A stretch of 64,000 bases of DNA from Bradyrhizobium nitroreducens (GTDB lineage Bacteria; Pseudomonadota; Alphaproteobacteria; Rhizobiales; Xanthobacteraceae): assembly GCF_002776695.1 (NCBI RefSeq), contig NZ_LFJC01000003.1:4884896-4948895 (forward strand), given 5' to 3'. Position numbers and translations under genes: made by a program. Below, in pieces: positions 23,806 through 32,549 of this stretch (position 1 is its first letter; each line of letters opens with the position of its first letter). The notes below the pieces were generated by a model. It ran no database searches. It had not been told where the DNA came from and was given only the letters and a program-made list of their open reading frames with translations.

Positions 23806-24855
23806 CTATTTCGCGGCCCATTTGTTGAAGCGCTCGGTGAGGCGGTCGATGTTCTCGAGCCAGAACGCAACGTTGATCTCGACCGCGTTCTTGATGTTGT
23901 CGGGCGCGGTCGGCAGGTCCTTCAGAACGGCGGGCGCAAGCTTGCCGGCTGCGTCCTTGTTCGAGGTGCCATAGGCGATGTTCTCCGACAGCTTCGACTG
24001 GTTCTCCGCCTTGCCGGCGAAGTCCAGGAACTTGTAGGCCGCGTCCTTGTTCGGGCTGCCCTTCAGGATGACCCAGCTGTCGAGGGTGAAGAGCGCGCCG
24101 TCCCACACCATGCCGAAATTCTTCTTCTCGTTCTTGTTGGCGGTGTCGATACGGCCGTTATAGACCGAGGTCATCACCACCTCGCCGGAGGCGAGCAATT
24201 GCGGCGGCTGGGCGCCGGCCTTCCACCAGACGATATCGCCCTTGATGGTGTCGAGCTTCTGGAACGCGCGCTCGACGCCCTCGTCGGTCGCCAGCACATG
24301 GTAGACGTCCTTTGGCGGGACGCCGTCGGCCATCAGCGCGATCTCCAGCGTGGTCTTCGGGCCCTGACGCAGGGCGCGCTTGCCCGGGATCTTCTTGGTG
24401 TCGAAGAAGTCGGCCCAGCCCTTAGGGGCTTCCTTCAGCTTGTCCTTGTCGTAGCCGAGCACGAAGTCGTAGAGGATGGCGCCGACGCCGCACGGATTGA
24501 CCGACGGCGGGATGTAGGCGGCCTCGCCGCCGATCTTGGTATAATCCATTTTCTCGAACAGGCCTTCCTCGCAACCGACTGCGAGCTCGTCGCTCTCGAC
24601 CTGAACGACGTCCCAGGTGGCGGCGCCGCCCTGCACCTTGGCCCGCAGCACGCCGACGCCGCCGTCCCAGGACTCGTCGTTCATCGCAATTCCGGACGCC
24701 TTCTTGAACGGCTCGAAATAGACTTTCTTCTGCGCATCCTGGTACGCGCCGCCCCACGATACGATTGTGAGGTCGCGTGCCTCCGCGACCGTCGCCAGCG
24801 CAGCGCTGGCACTGAACGCCGCGGCAAAACCCAGAGCAATCTTGCGGTTCAGCAT
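23806..24855 (-). CDS. Polyamine-type ABC substrate-binding protein (PotD-like)
   Basis: A 349-residue periplasmic binding protein (type II fold) with a signal peptide of about 25 residues. DLTIVSWGGAYQDAQKKVYF opens the first lobe, with DVVQVESDELAVGCEEGLFE and IPPSVNPCGVGAILYDFVLG after it, as in PotD/PotF relatives. It is the ligand-recognising part of the importer encoded by the flanking genes. The exact ligand (spermidine, putrescine or another cation) cannot be read. A repeat element separates it from the permease genes. Confidence 0.92.
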   Translation of the reverse strand: MLNRKIALGFAAAFSASAALATVAEARDLTIVSWGGAYQDAQKKVYFEPFKKASGIAMNDESWDGGVGVLRAKVQGGAATWDVVQVESDELAVGCEEGLFEKMDYTKIGGEAAYIPPSVNPCGVGAILYDFVLGYDKDKLKEAPKGWADFFDTKKIPGKRALRQGPKTTLEIALMADGVPPKDVYHVLATDEGVERAFQKLDTIKGDIVWWKAGAQPPQLLASGEVVMTSVYNGRIDTANKNEKKNFGMVWDGALFTLDSWVILKGSPNKDAAYKFLDFAGKAENQSKLSENIAYGTSNKDAAGKLAPAVLKDLPTAPDNIKNAVEINVAFWLENIDRLTERFNKWAAK

Positions 24856-24921
24856 GGTCTTCGTTCCTTCTTCGTGTGAGTTGCGTTGAAGTTGATTGTT
24901 TCGGACGCGCTTGGGGTTGGA

Positions 24922-26031
24922 TCAGACCGGATCGAGAGCGAGGCAGTCTTCTGGACGGAACGTGATGAAGACGCTTTCGCCATGTGTGAGGTCATGATGT
25001 GCCCCCGGCTGAAGCTTGACCATGAACTCGGCGTTCCCTGCGACCTCGAGCACGGCCAGCGCATGGTCGCCGAGATAAATGGTGTTTTGCACCTTCGCGG
25101 GGAGGCGGTTCGGTCCGTCTCCGGAGCTGCCGTCCGGGACAATGGCGATCCGCTCCGGTCGCACCGACAGCGAGGTCGATGCGCCCGCGCCCGAGATGTT
25201 GACCGCGCGTGCGGTGACGACACCGCCACCGGCCAGCGCGACGCGGCAATGATCCTTGTCGACCGCCTCGACCGTGCCGGCCAGCACGTTGTTCTCGCCG
25301 ATGAAATGGGCGACGAAGCTGTTCACCGGATGCTCGTACAGCGCGTCGGGCCTGTCGATCTGCTGCACGATGCCGTCGTTGAACACGGCGATGCGGTCCG
25401 ACATGGTGAGCGCTTCACTCTGATCGTGGGTGACGTAGACGATCGTGATGCCCATCTGCTCGTGCAGCTGCTTGATCTCGAGCTGCATCTGCTCACGCAG
25501 GCGCTTGTCGAGCGCGCCGAGCGGCTCGTCCATCAGCACGAGCTGCGGATTGAACACCAGCGCGCGGGCCAGCGCCACGCGTTGCTGCTGGCCGCCGGAG
25601 AGCTGCCCGGGCCGACGGTGCGCCATGGTCTCCATCTTGATCATGCGCAGCGCCGCAGCGACGCGCTCCTGCACGTCCGCCTTGCTCGTGCCACGAACGG
25701 AGAGCGGGAAGGCGATATTCTCGGCGATCGTCAGGTGCGGAAACAAGGCATAGTTCTGGAACACCATGCCGATGTCGCGCTTGTGCGGCGGCATGTTCTT
25801 GATCGGCCGCTCGCCGAGATAGATCTCGCCATGGGTCGGAACCTCGAAGCCCGCCAGCATCATCAGCGTGGTCGTCTTGCCCGAGCCCGACGGGCCGAGC
25901 AGGGTGATGAACTCGCCCTTCCTGATGTCGAGATCGAGGTTCTTCACCACGAGATGCTCGCCATCATAGGTCTTCTGAATGCCGGAAAAGCGCACCAGTG
26001 CCGGCGTAGGCGTGACCATGCCGGCTTCCAT
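24922..26031 (-). CDS. Polyamine-type ABC transporter ATP-binding protein (PotA-like)
   Basis: A 369-residue ATPase of the importer. Walker A is GPSGSGKT at 46-53, the Q loop is VFQNYALFPH, the signature is LSGGQQQR, and Walker B is LVLMDEPLGALD with the switch histidine in VTHDQSEAL. Residues beyond ~240 form the TOBE regulatory domain (LSVRPERIAI, HDLTHGESVFITFRPEDC). It is the first gene of the four-gene minus-strand operon. Two ATGs are close (26031 and 26019); the first is used here. Confidence 0.94.
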   Translation of the reverse strand: MEAGMVTPTPALVRFSGIQKTYDGEHLVVKNLDLDIRKGEFITLLGPSGSGKTTTLMMLAGFEVPTHGEIYLGERPIKNMPPHKRDIGMVFQNYALFPHLTIAENIAFPLSVRGTSKADVQERVAAALRMIKMETMAHRRPGQLSGGQQQRVALARALVFNPQLVLMDEPLGALDKRLREQMQLEIKQLHEQMGITIVYVTHDQSEALTMSDRIAVFNDGIVQQIDRPDALYEHPVNSFVAHFIGENNVLAGTVEAVDKDHCRVALAGGGVVTARAVNISGAGASTSLSVRPERIAIVPDGSSGDGPNRLPAKVQNTIYLGDHALAVLEVAGNAEFMVKLQPGAHHDLTHGESVFITFRPEDCLALDPV

Positions 26032-26132
26032 GTTGACCTCGCGTCGTCCCTAAAGTGCCGTGTGAGACTAGCATCCTGCGGCGAGAATGCCAGCGGCGCA
26101 AGCGACGAAGAGGTGTGGGGGCCCCGCTTGTG

Positions 26133-26270
26133 GCCATCCTTCGAGACGCCCGCTTTAGGCGGGCTCCTCAGGATGAGGACGGAATGCGCGGCCGCAGTTT
26201 CAATGGGCACTGACGCTGATTAGCCTCATCCTGAGGAGGCGCGTAAGCGCCGTCTCGAAGGACGAGGCGT
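26133..26270. repeat. Paired-hairpin repeat element, copy 2
   Basis: CATCCTTCGAGACGCCCGCT with GGGCTCCTCAGGATGAGG, a ~40-base middle containing GCGCGGCCGC, then CCTCATCCTGAGGAGGCGCG with CGTCTCGAAGGACGAGG. It has the same design as copy 1 in the opposite orientation. It lies between the DUF4403 stop codon and the transport operon. Confidence 0.8.
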
Positions 26271-26275
26271 GCGCG

Positions 26276-27844
26276 CTACATCCCCGACAGCTTGGTCACG
26301 AACACGTTGAGCGAGCCGCCGGCCTCCGCGACCACGCGCAGCGTCTTGGAATCGAAGGCGATGTCGGCGAGGGTCAGGCTGTCGATCCTGGCGTCGACCT
26401 TGACGCCGTCCTCGCTTTTCTGGAAGTCGGCGATGACGCCAGCAATCTTCTCGCGCGCATTGGCGGCGATCGGCTTCAGGTCGAGTGTCGCCTTCTGCAG
26501 CAGCGCCTGCTGCATCTGCGGCACCACCGCACGGGCCGCCGCGCCGAGCAGGCCGAACGCCGCCTCGGATTCCACCGCGAGCTGGATGTCGGTGAGCCGC
26601 AGCGTCTGTTGCGCCTGGTCGAGCACCGGCCGGCCCCATATATGCACGGTCGCCTCGGCGCCGAGACCGAGCCAGCTCTTCTTCTCCTTGGCGCGCACCA
26701 GCAGCGAGATCAGTAGGCGCTCGCCCGACGGGATCACGTTGGCGCTCTTTACCGTGACGTCGACCGGTCCCGAGCCGTCCTCCGGATAGGTGCGGCCGAC
26801 CATCTGCGCCGCGATCAGCTTGTTGATCTCGGTGAAGGGCACGTCGATGGGAACGCCGATGCTCACGCCGGTGCCGGTCGGCGGCACGATCGAGATCTTG
26901 TCGGGGAACGGACAGTCCGGCTTGGTCGGCGTCGAGGTGACGCGCGTCTCGGCTTCCAGGCCCATCAGCAGCGTCACGGCCTGGGCATCGACTCGCGGCT
27001 GCGCGGCGATGGCGCGGATCGGCTTCATCTCCAGCCAGAGCGGCGGCAGCGCGGCCGAGGCGCCCGAGCCCTGCAGCGGAATCGAGCGGCACGCCTTGGC
27101 CCATTGCAGCTTCGCATTCTCGCGCAAGGAGGGATCGTTGCGGATGCGCTCGGAGACGAGGTTGATCTGCTCGCCGACATTCTTGTCGATCAAAGGCTTC
27201 ACCTGCGCCGGCACGTTGACCTTGGCGCCGGAGACGTTGAGGTTGGTGTCGCCGAGATTGACCTGGGCGCCGAGATTGGGCTCGAGGTGCCAGTTGGCCG
27301 CGAGCTTCGGGCGCGAGGTGACGACCACGTTGCCCCTGATCTCGGCGCTGGCGTTGAGATTCTTGATGTTGACCGCGCCGATCCGTTTCGCCGCGTCACC
27401 GCCGAGCACGCCGCTGAGCGCATCGCCGAGCGCGCCGGTGGCTTTCGATGACAGCGAGCCCGTCACATTGAGCTTGCCGCTCAGCGGCGTCGAGATCGTC
27501 AGCACGTCCTTGTCGCCGCTGGCGGCCATCGGCCCGCGCACGGCGGTCCAGCCTATGTCGGCGTTCTCCAGGATCTGCGAGATCGGGTTGTCGGCCTTGC
27601 CGGCGAAATTACGCGGCGCGGCCTTCTCGGCCTGGTCGCGGATCGCCGACAGCGCGATGGCGACCGGCGCGATCACGATCGAGCTCTTCGAGGCCGGCGG
27701 CAATGGCGGCAATTGCGCGACCGGCGGTGCCGAATTCGTCGCGCGCGGCGACAGCAAGTCCATCGCCTTCAAGCTGATGAAGAACGACGCCGCAAGCACC
27801 GCGACGCCGATCAGGATCGTCTTCAGATTCAACGTTAGTCGCAT
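26276..27844 (-). CDS. DUF4403 family protein, membrane-anchored
   Basis: A 522-residue protein of the DUF4403 family, which has repeated beta-rich units and is thought to bind lipid or other hydrophobic ligands in the envelope. An N-terminal anchor or signal segment covers about 10-30, followed by PPVAQLPPLPPASKSSIV as linker. The rest is periplasmic with conserved-looking GWTAVRGPM, LWLEMKPIRA and VHIWGRPVLDQAQQTLRLTD. ATG 27844 follows GGGGGA; an in-frame TTG just before is too close. The biochemical function is not established. Confidence 0.82.
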   Translation of the reverse strand: MRLTLNLKTILIGVAVLAASFFISLKAMDLLSPRATNSAPPVAQLPPLPPASKSSIVIAPVAIALSAIRDQAEKAAPRNFAGKADNPISQILENADIGWTAVRGPMAASGDKDVLTISTPLSGKLNVTGSLSSKATGALGDALSGVLGGDAAKRIGAVNIKNLNASAEIRGNVVVTSRPKLAANWHLEPNLGAQVNLGDTNLNVSGAKVNVPAQVKPLIDKNVGEQINLVSERIRNDPSLRENAKLQWAKACRSIPLQGSGASAALPPLWLEMKPIRAIAAQPRVDAQAVTLLMGLEAETRVTSTPTKPDCPFPDKISIVPPTGTGVSIGVPIDVPFTEINKLIAAQMVGRTYPEDGSGPVDVTVKSANVIPSGERLLISLLVRAKEKKSWLGLGAEATVHIWGRPVLDQAQQTLRLTDIQLAVESEAAFGLLGAAARAVVPQMQQALLQKATLDLKPIAANAREKIAGVIADFQKSEDGVKVDARIDSLTLADIAFDSKTLRVVAEAGGSLNVFVTKLSGM

Positions 27845-28085
27845 CAATCCCCCAGGCCGCCCCGGGGCAGAAGTCTACAGGGCAGGCGAGCAGGGCGCTA
27901 GAGCGCACCGGTGGGGTGGAATTGCGGCGAATGTGGTCCGTAGCGCGGCCCCCGAAGCCGGCGGCGGCGGGAAGTCGGCTCGGAGGCGTTGACGAAGTCG
28001 GTCTTATCGAGACCGGATCAGATGCGCGTCCTAGTTGAAAACATCGGAGAAGCGCTTCAATATGTCAAGCGATCGGGGGGGCAAG

Positions 28086-28469
28086 ATGGACAAGCGACTT
28101 GAAAATCTTCGAATGTATTTTCCGGCAGAAGTGACGGGCGCGTATCTCGCATTCCAATCGTTGTTGAAGACAAATGGCGTGCAGCCTGGCGAGTACACGA
28201 AATTCATGCTTTGGGTCTTGGTTGGTCTCTCCGTTTTCAACGTTGCGATCTACTGGAAGTTCTACAATGTGAAGAACGCGTTTGTTCAGTTCATTTTACT
28301 CTGCGGCTTTCTCGTCTGGGCAATGAATATCGATACGACGCGTTTCAAAGATGCGCCGTGGGGGCTCGGTGAGAACATAGAAATTGTTGCGCCCAGCCTG
28401 CTCATTTTCTACAGCCTTCTCACTTTATTTCTTGCAATTCCGCAAAGGAATCCCGATGCGCCTGGTTAG
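28086..28469 (+). CDS. Small three-helix membrane protein
   Basis: A 127-residue membrane protein. A cytoplasmic start (MDKRLENLRMYFPAEVTGAY) contains an amphipathic PAEVTGAYLAF stretch. Helices follow at about 40-58, 68-83 and 99-119. GGGGGGG at four bases before ATG 28086 decides the start, although ATG 28062 is in frame. The gene and its partner are richer in A and T than the flanks. It overlaps the next gene by 14 bases. No family was recognised; the YFPAEVTGAYLA pattern resembles small membrane modules seen in bacterial conflict loci, which is only an impression. Confidence 0.65.
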   Translation: MDKRLENLRMYFPAEVTGAYLAFQSLLKTNGVQPGEYTKFMLWVLVGLSVFNVAIYWKFYNVKNAFVQFILLCGFLVWAMNIDTTRFKDAPWGLGENIEIVAPSLLIFYSLLTLFLAIPQRNPDAPG

Positions 28470-28953
28470 ATTGTCGGCGATTTTGCTCCTCGGTTTCGGA
28501 TGCGAACCACTTTACGCTGCTCAGCTAGGAGCTTCATACGATAGTTACCGCGACATGCATCGCGATACCGCGTACGGAAGCCTGTTCTTCAATGCGACTG
28601 CAATAAGACATGCGGACAACCTCGCAAAGAAGCGGTTTCGTGCCGTGACGGCAAGTGGCGATATAGAGTTACCTTCGCAACAGGGGTATTGCTTCGTCTT
28701 CAATCACTATGGGCGTCCGACACTCGACGGAAAATCCCACAGCTATCGCGCAAAAATTACGAAACTGATGATCGACGGGACAAACAGGCTGGAAACCGTC
28801 GAGCAGGCCTTTGACCCGACGGATGATCTATCTTCCACGAGTCCTCCCGATCTCTGCATTGCTGGAATCAGGAACGTTTCAAAGGTGACGATCGAGTTCA
28901 CTTCGGACGACAACAACTATTTCGACTGGCAGATCACCTTTGTTCCTCGCTAG
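28456..28953 (+). CDS. Secreted beta-rich protein, partner of the membrane protein
   Basis: A 165-residue exported protein with a signal peptide (about 1-22, LYAAQLG cleavage region; a cysteine at residue 17 lies inside the hydrophobic part). The mature sequence is mostly beta strands: GYCFVFNHYGRPTL, SYRAKITKLMIDG, DLCIAGIRNVSKVTIEFTSD and YFDWQITFVPR. The two mature cysteines may pair. AAAGGA precedes ATG 28456, which lies inside the upstream gene, so translation is coupled. No family was recognised. Confidence 0.62.
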   Translation: MRLVRLSAILLLGFGCEPLYAAQLGASYDSYRDMHRDTAYGSLFFNATAIRHADNLAKKRFRAVTASGDIELPSQQGYCFVFNHYGRPTLDGKSHSYRAKITKLMIDGTNRLETVEQAFDPTDDLSSTSPPDLCIAGIRNVSKVTIEFTSDDNNYFDWQITFVPR

Positions 28954-29015
28954 GCTGTTGGACTCGCGGTCACGCCGAAACTTACGCGGCGCATGCAATC
29001 AGGCCGTGATTGTGG

Positions 29016-29654
29016 CTAGCCGCGCCGAGGGCGGCGGACCGCTCTCACATTGCCACTAGCACCGCCGCCGCAGAAGAAGCGGTCGCCGCCGTCGGACTCC
29101 AGCCCTGACACCATGGTCCCGGCAGGCAGGTCGAGCTGCTCGAGCACTTTGCCGGTTTCCGGGTCGATCCGCCTGATGTCGCTGTCCTCGCCTTCCCAGG
29201 TGCCGTGCCAGAGCTCGCCGTCGACCCAGGTCACCCCGGTCACGAAGCGCTTGCTCTCGATGGTGCGGAGGATCTTGCCGGTTTCGGGATCGACCTGATG
29301 GATCTTGCGCTCGCGGTATTGTCCGACCCACAGCGAGCCCTCGGCCCAGGCCAGGCCGGAATCGCCACCGCCGCCCGGCGCCGGAATCGTGCCCAGCACC
29401 TTGCCCGAGGCCGCATCGATCTTCTGGATGCGGTCCTCGGCGATCTGGAACAGGTGCCGGCCATCGAACGCCGTGCCCGCATGCGCGGCGACATCGATGG
29501 AGCGCGCGACCTTGCCGCTATCAGGATCGACCGCATTCAGTCTGTCGCCGGATGCGAACCAGACATGGCTGCCGTCATAGGTGACGCCATGCACGGCTTC
29601 GACGCCCGCAAAGGGCCCGTATTCCCTGATGATCTCGGCGGCTGAACGCTTCAT
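29016..29654 (-). CDS. Beta-propeller repeat protein
   Basis: A 212-residue cytoplasmic protein built from repeated beta units, each closing with a near-identical turn: VDPDSGKV, IDAASGKVLGTI, VDPETGKILRTI, IDPETGKVLEQL. This is the pattern of PQQ-like or glutamine-cyclotransferase-like propellers. It has no signal peptide and no clear active site. It begins 29 bases after the stop of the upstream TPR/winged-helix regulator gene, so the two are probably one operon. Ligand sensing for the regulator is possible but speculative. Confidence 0.75.
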   Translation of the reverse strand: MKRSAAEIIREYGPFAGVEAVHGVTYDGSHVWFASGDRLNAVDPDSGKVARSIDVAAHAGTAFDGRHLFQIAEDRIQKIDAASGKVLGTIPAPGGGGDSGLAWAEGSLWVGQYRERKIHQVDPETGKILRTIESKRFVTGVTWVDGELWHGTWEGEDSDIRRIDPETGKVLEQLDLPAGTMVSGLESDGGDRFFCGGGASGNVRAVRRPRRG

Positions 29655-29683
29655 CGGCTCGCTCCCTGTGATGTGGTCCCAAT

Positions 29684-30904
29684 TTACGCCTTCGGGAGCG
29701 GGGTGGGGAGTAACAAGCCTGTCGGGAAACCCGGGACGGGCGGCGTCATCCAGCGTCGCGCCCGCCCATGTCCGAACGATTGCACCTTGTCCGACCGCGC
29801 CAGCTCGTCGAGGGCCCGCTGCACCGTGCGCGCGCTCGTTGCCAGCGCCAGCGCGAGCGCCGAGCTCGACCAGGGCTCGCCGTCGGAGAGGAAGGCGAGA
29901 ACAGCGGCGTGCTTTTCCTCGACGGGTCGTGCCAGCACGAGGACGTTGCGCGTCTTGCGCGGCGCCAGCGCAAATCCGTCCCTGGTTGCGCTCACGTCGG
30001 CAAGCGGTTTGAGCTTGCTGCGGAGCCGCCCGATCTCGACCCGCAGCCGCGCGCGATGCGATTCATCGAAATGCCTGGCGTGAAATGCGCCCGCGATCAG
30101 CGCCTGCCGCGAAACGTCCGCGGGCCACGCCTGCGCCAGGATGCGGACGAGCGCGAACAGCACCGGCCGGGTGCCGAGCGACACCACGGTGCCGCGCCTG
30201 CGAACCGAATGGTGGAAGGTGTCGATGACGAGCGCCCGGGATGTCGCGAGATCCTCGATTCCCTCCAGCAGCAGGGGCCGCTCGTCGCCGCGCACGATCA
30301 GACGTGCGGCCGGCGTGTCCAGCACGCGGCTTGCGGCATCGACTTCGGCCGTGAGCGCGGGGATACCGGCCTGCTGCGCCGCGCGGGCCGCCCGCGCCAG
30401 CGCCGCGCGCGCGTCCTTGGTTCGGAGCCGCCGTATGGCGATGCCGGCCAGCACGAGCTCGCGGACGACGAGAGCGGCGGGCGGCAGCGCGAGGGCGCCG
30501 AGCTCTGCGAGCGTACGCTCGGCCTCGTCGATATGCCCGAGGAGGAGCAGGCGCCGCGCCGCGATGTGGCTTGCATGCGCCGCGTTGGCGAGATCGCCGT
30601 GCTTCTCGAGGGTCGCGCGCGCCGCGGCGAGCGTCCTGTCCGGCCAGCCCAGATCGCGCGAGACCAGCGCGATCTCGGCTTCGGCCACCACGCATCTGGC
30701 ACGCGCCACCGCCTCGCGCGGGCCGAACGCGCGCACGGCGCTGCGCAGCAGCGCCTTGGCCTTGGCGAGATCGCCGAGCTGCGCCATCGCGATGCCGCGC
30801 AGCGCCAGCGACGGCGCGTCGTTGCGCAGCGCAACCCGGTTCAGCGCGCCGAGCGGATCGCCCGCCTCTAACGCGCGTGCGGCGGCCGTGATCAGCGACT
30901 CCAT
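29684..30904 (-). CDS. TPR/winged-helix transcriptional regulator
   Basis: A 406-residue protein. Residues ~1-190 are Ala/Leu-rich helical hairpins of TPR type (DLAKAKALLRSAVRAFG, HIDEAERTLAELGAL). A central region at ~205-310 resembles a winged-helix transcription-factor domain (RRGTVVSLGTRPVLFALVR, ARLRVEIGRLRSKLKPL, as in SARP/OmpR-type wings). A C-terminal HTH follows (SSSALALALATSARTVQRAL). It diverges from a DUF899 gene across 139 bases containing an 8-bp inverted repeat. It likely controls that gene or its own operon. Confidence 0.72.
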   Translation of the reverse strand: MESLITAAARALEAGDPLGALNRVALRNDAPSLALRGIAMAQLGDLAKAKALLRSAVRAFGPREAVARARCVVAEAEIALVSRDLGWPDRTLAAARATLEKHGDLANAAHASHIAARRLLLLGHIDEAERTLAELGALALPPAALVVRELVLAGIAIRRLRTKDARAALARAARAAQQAGIPALTAEVDAASRVLDTPAARLIVRGDERPLLLEGIEDLATSRALVIDTFHHSVRRRGTVVSLGTRPVLFALVRILAQAWPADVSRQALIAGAFHARHFDESHRARLRVEIGRLRSKLKPLADVSATRDGFALAPRKTRNVLVLARPVEEKHAAVLAFLSDGEPWSSSALALALATSARTVQRALDELARSDKVQSFGHGRARRWMTPPVPGFPTGLLLPTPLPKA

Positions 30905-30930
30905 TCAAATCCCGCCACACTTGTTACTCC

Positions 30931-30950
30931 CACCGCGCAACCGCGCGGTG
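30931..30950. promoter_or_regulatory. Inverted repeat in the regulator/DUF899 divergon
   Basis: CACCGCGC-AACC-GCGCGGTG, a perfect 8-bp inverted repeat, lies 27 bases before the regulator start and 94 bases before the DUF899 start. It could be the operator of the TPR/winged-helix regulator. It could equally be a short chance GC palindrome. Confidence 0.35.
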
Positions 30951-31043
30951 TCAGAAATCGTTGACGGCCGACGATGTGCGGTGAGAGGCGAGCGGTTCCG
31001 CGAGACGCTAGGCCGATCGCCCAGGCAGAAGATTTGGAGAGTC

Positions 31044-31838
31044 ATGATGACATTAGCCCAGAACGAACCGAATAACGGACAGGCTGCCATGCAAATACCG
31101 CCGGTGGTGTCGCCGCAGGACTGGGAGGCCGCCCGTCAGCAACTGCTCGTGAAGGAAAAGGCGCATACCCGTGCCCGCGACGTCCTGGCCGCCGAGCGCC
31201 GGCGCATGCCGTGGATGGAAGTGACCAAAACCTATGCGTTCGAGGGGCCCGGCGGCAAGCTCAGTCTGGCCGATCTGTTCCAGGGGCGGCGGCAACTGAT
31301 CGTCTACCGCGCCTTCTTCGAGCCCGGTGTGTTCGGCTGGCCCGATCACGCCTGCCGCGGCTGCTCCATGGTGGCCGACCAGGTCGCCCATGTCGCGCAT
31401 CTGAATGCCCGCGACACCACGCTGGTGTTCGCCTCGCGCGCGCCGCAGGCCGACATCATCAGGCTGAAGCAGCGGATGGGCTGGACCATGCCGTGGGTCA
31501 CCGTCACCGACAGCTTCGATGCCGATTTCGGCGTCGACGAATGGCACGGCACCAACGTGTTCTACCGCGACGGGACGCGCATCTTCCGCACCTATTTCGT
31601 CAAGAGCCGCGGCGACGAGCAGATGGGCGGCACCTGGAACTATCTCGACATCACCCCGCTCGGCCGCCAGGAGGTCTGGGAGGATTCGCCGAAGGGCTAT
31701 CCGCAGACGCCGACCTACAAATGGTGGAACTGGCACGACAGCTACACGGAGGGCGCCGAGCCCGACAAGAAGTGGGTCGAGATCTCCGACGCAGGCGAGA
31801 AGGCGTTTCGCGAGGAAGCGGCGGAAGGACGTGACTAG
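31044..31838 (+). CDS. DUF899 thioredoxin-fold protein
   Basis: A 264-residue DUF899 protein, a thioredoxin-like fold family without proven function. Seen are VVSPQDWEAARQQLLVKEKA at the start, QLIVYRAFFEPG, the cysteine motif HACRGCSMVADQ where a thioredoxin would have CxxC, and FGVDEWHGTNVFYRDGTRIF near the end. GGAGAG precedes ATG 31044. The gene is divergent from a regulator gene and followed within a few bases by a small membrane protein gene, probably in one transcript. Confidence 0.88.
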   Translation: MMTLAQNEPNNGQAAMQIPPVVSPQDWEAARQQLLVKEKAHTRARDVLAAERRRMPWMEVTKTYAFEGPGGKLSLADLFQGRRQLIVYRAFFEPGVFGWPDHACRGCSMVADQVAHVAHLNARDTTLVFASRAPQADIIRLKQRMGWTMPWVTVTDSFDADFGVDEWHGTNVFYRDGTRIFRTYFVKSRGDEQMGGTWNYLDITPLGRQEVWEDSPKGYPQTPTYKWWNWHDSYTEGAEPDKKWVEISDAGEKAFREEAAEGRD

Positions 31839-31842
31839 TGGC

Positions 31843-32112
31843 GTGAGCGCAACCGCCGCTGCCAACCGGGACGGCGCGGCGGCGGCGCGCCATCTCGCCC
31901 GGTGGCTGGCGTTGGCGGCCACGCCGACCTTCGCGATCATGGCTGGGGTGACGGCCGTCGCCGGCAGCGGTTCGGCGGACATGCTCTGCTCCGCCGGGTA
32001 CGCCTCTGCGCTCGGCGGGATGGCGCCGATGTATCTCCTGATGAGCGCGTTTCACTCGGTGGCGTGGCTGAGGCTGATTGCGGAGCGGCGGCGCGCACCT
32101 CCGCCGGAGTGA
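31843..32112 (+). CDS. Small membrane protein downstream of DUF899
   Basis: An 89-residue protein with a polar N-terminus and two hydrophobic segments (about 20-38 and 52-70), the second containing GGMAPMYLLMSAFHSVAWL. It starts with GTG, either at 31843 (four bases after the DUF899 stop) or in frame at 31831, overlapping it. Both lie close to GGAAGGAC. The tight spacing suggests it works with the DUF899 product. No family was recognised. A repeat element begins four bases past its stop codon. Confidence 0.65.
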   Translation: MSATAAANRDGAAAARHLARWLALAATPTFAIMAGVTAVAGSGSADMLCSAGYASALGGMAPMYLLMSAFHSVAWLRLIAERRRAPPPE

Positions 32113-32115
32113 ACG

Positions 32116-32251
32116 CCTCGTCCTTCGAGACGCGCGCAAGGGCGCGCTCCTCAGGATGAGGCTAACTGCGAGCAGTTCCGCGTCGACAATATTGCCGCAC
32201 ACTCAGACCTCATCCTGAGGGCCCGCCGCAGGCGGGCGTCTCGAAGGATGA
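32116..32251. repeat. Paired-hairpin repeat element, copy 3
   Basis: CCTCGTCCTTCGAGACGCGC with CGCTCCTCAGGATGAGGCT, about 45 bases, then CCTCATCCTGAGGGCCCGCC with GGCGTCTCGAAGGATG. The second hairpin covers the last 16 codons of the GIY-YIG gene on the minus strand. Confidence 0.8.
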
Positions 32252-32541
32252 TGCGATCCGCGCTTTGCCAGCTCCTGCAGTTCGGCAAAATCGCCGCGCA
32301 TGAAAGCTTCCTTCTTCGCGCGACTCCACTTCTTGAGTTTCCGCTCGCATTCGATCGCGTCGGTGATGCGATCGAACCATTGCGAGAAGATCAACGTCAC
32401 GGGGCGACGCGACTTTGTATAGCTCTCGAACGTGCCGGTGTTGTGCTGGGCGATTCTGATGTCGAGCTCGGTGCGCGTCGTGCCGATGTAGTAACTGCCG
32501 TCGACGCATCTGAGAATGTAGAGCCAAGCGCCATCAGTCAT
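32203..32541 (-). CDS. GIY-YIG nuclease family protein
   Basis: A 112-residue protein of the UvrC/UPF0213-like GIY-YIG group. The module is WLYILRCVDGSYYIGTT, then ELDIRIAQHNTGTFESYTKS, and the metal-binding glutamate in AIECERKLKKWSRAKK. It may nick branched or single-stranded DNA; small members are mostly uncharacterised. The last ~17 residues (SHHPSRRPPAAGPQDEV) are encoded by a palindromic repeat, so the natural C-terminus has been replaced or extended. A near-identical stretch of repeat flanks the gene on both sides. Confidence 0.88.
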   Translation of the reverse strand: MTDGAWLYILRCVDGSYYIGTTRTELDIRIAQHNTGTFESYTKSRRPVTLIFSQWFDRITDAIECERKLKKWSRAKKEAFMRGDFAELQELAKRGSHHPSRRPPAAGPQDEV

Positions 32542-32549
32542 CGTGAACG

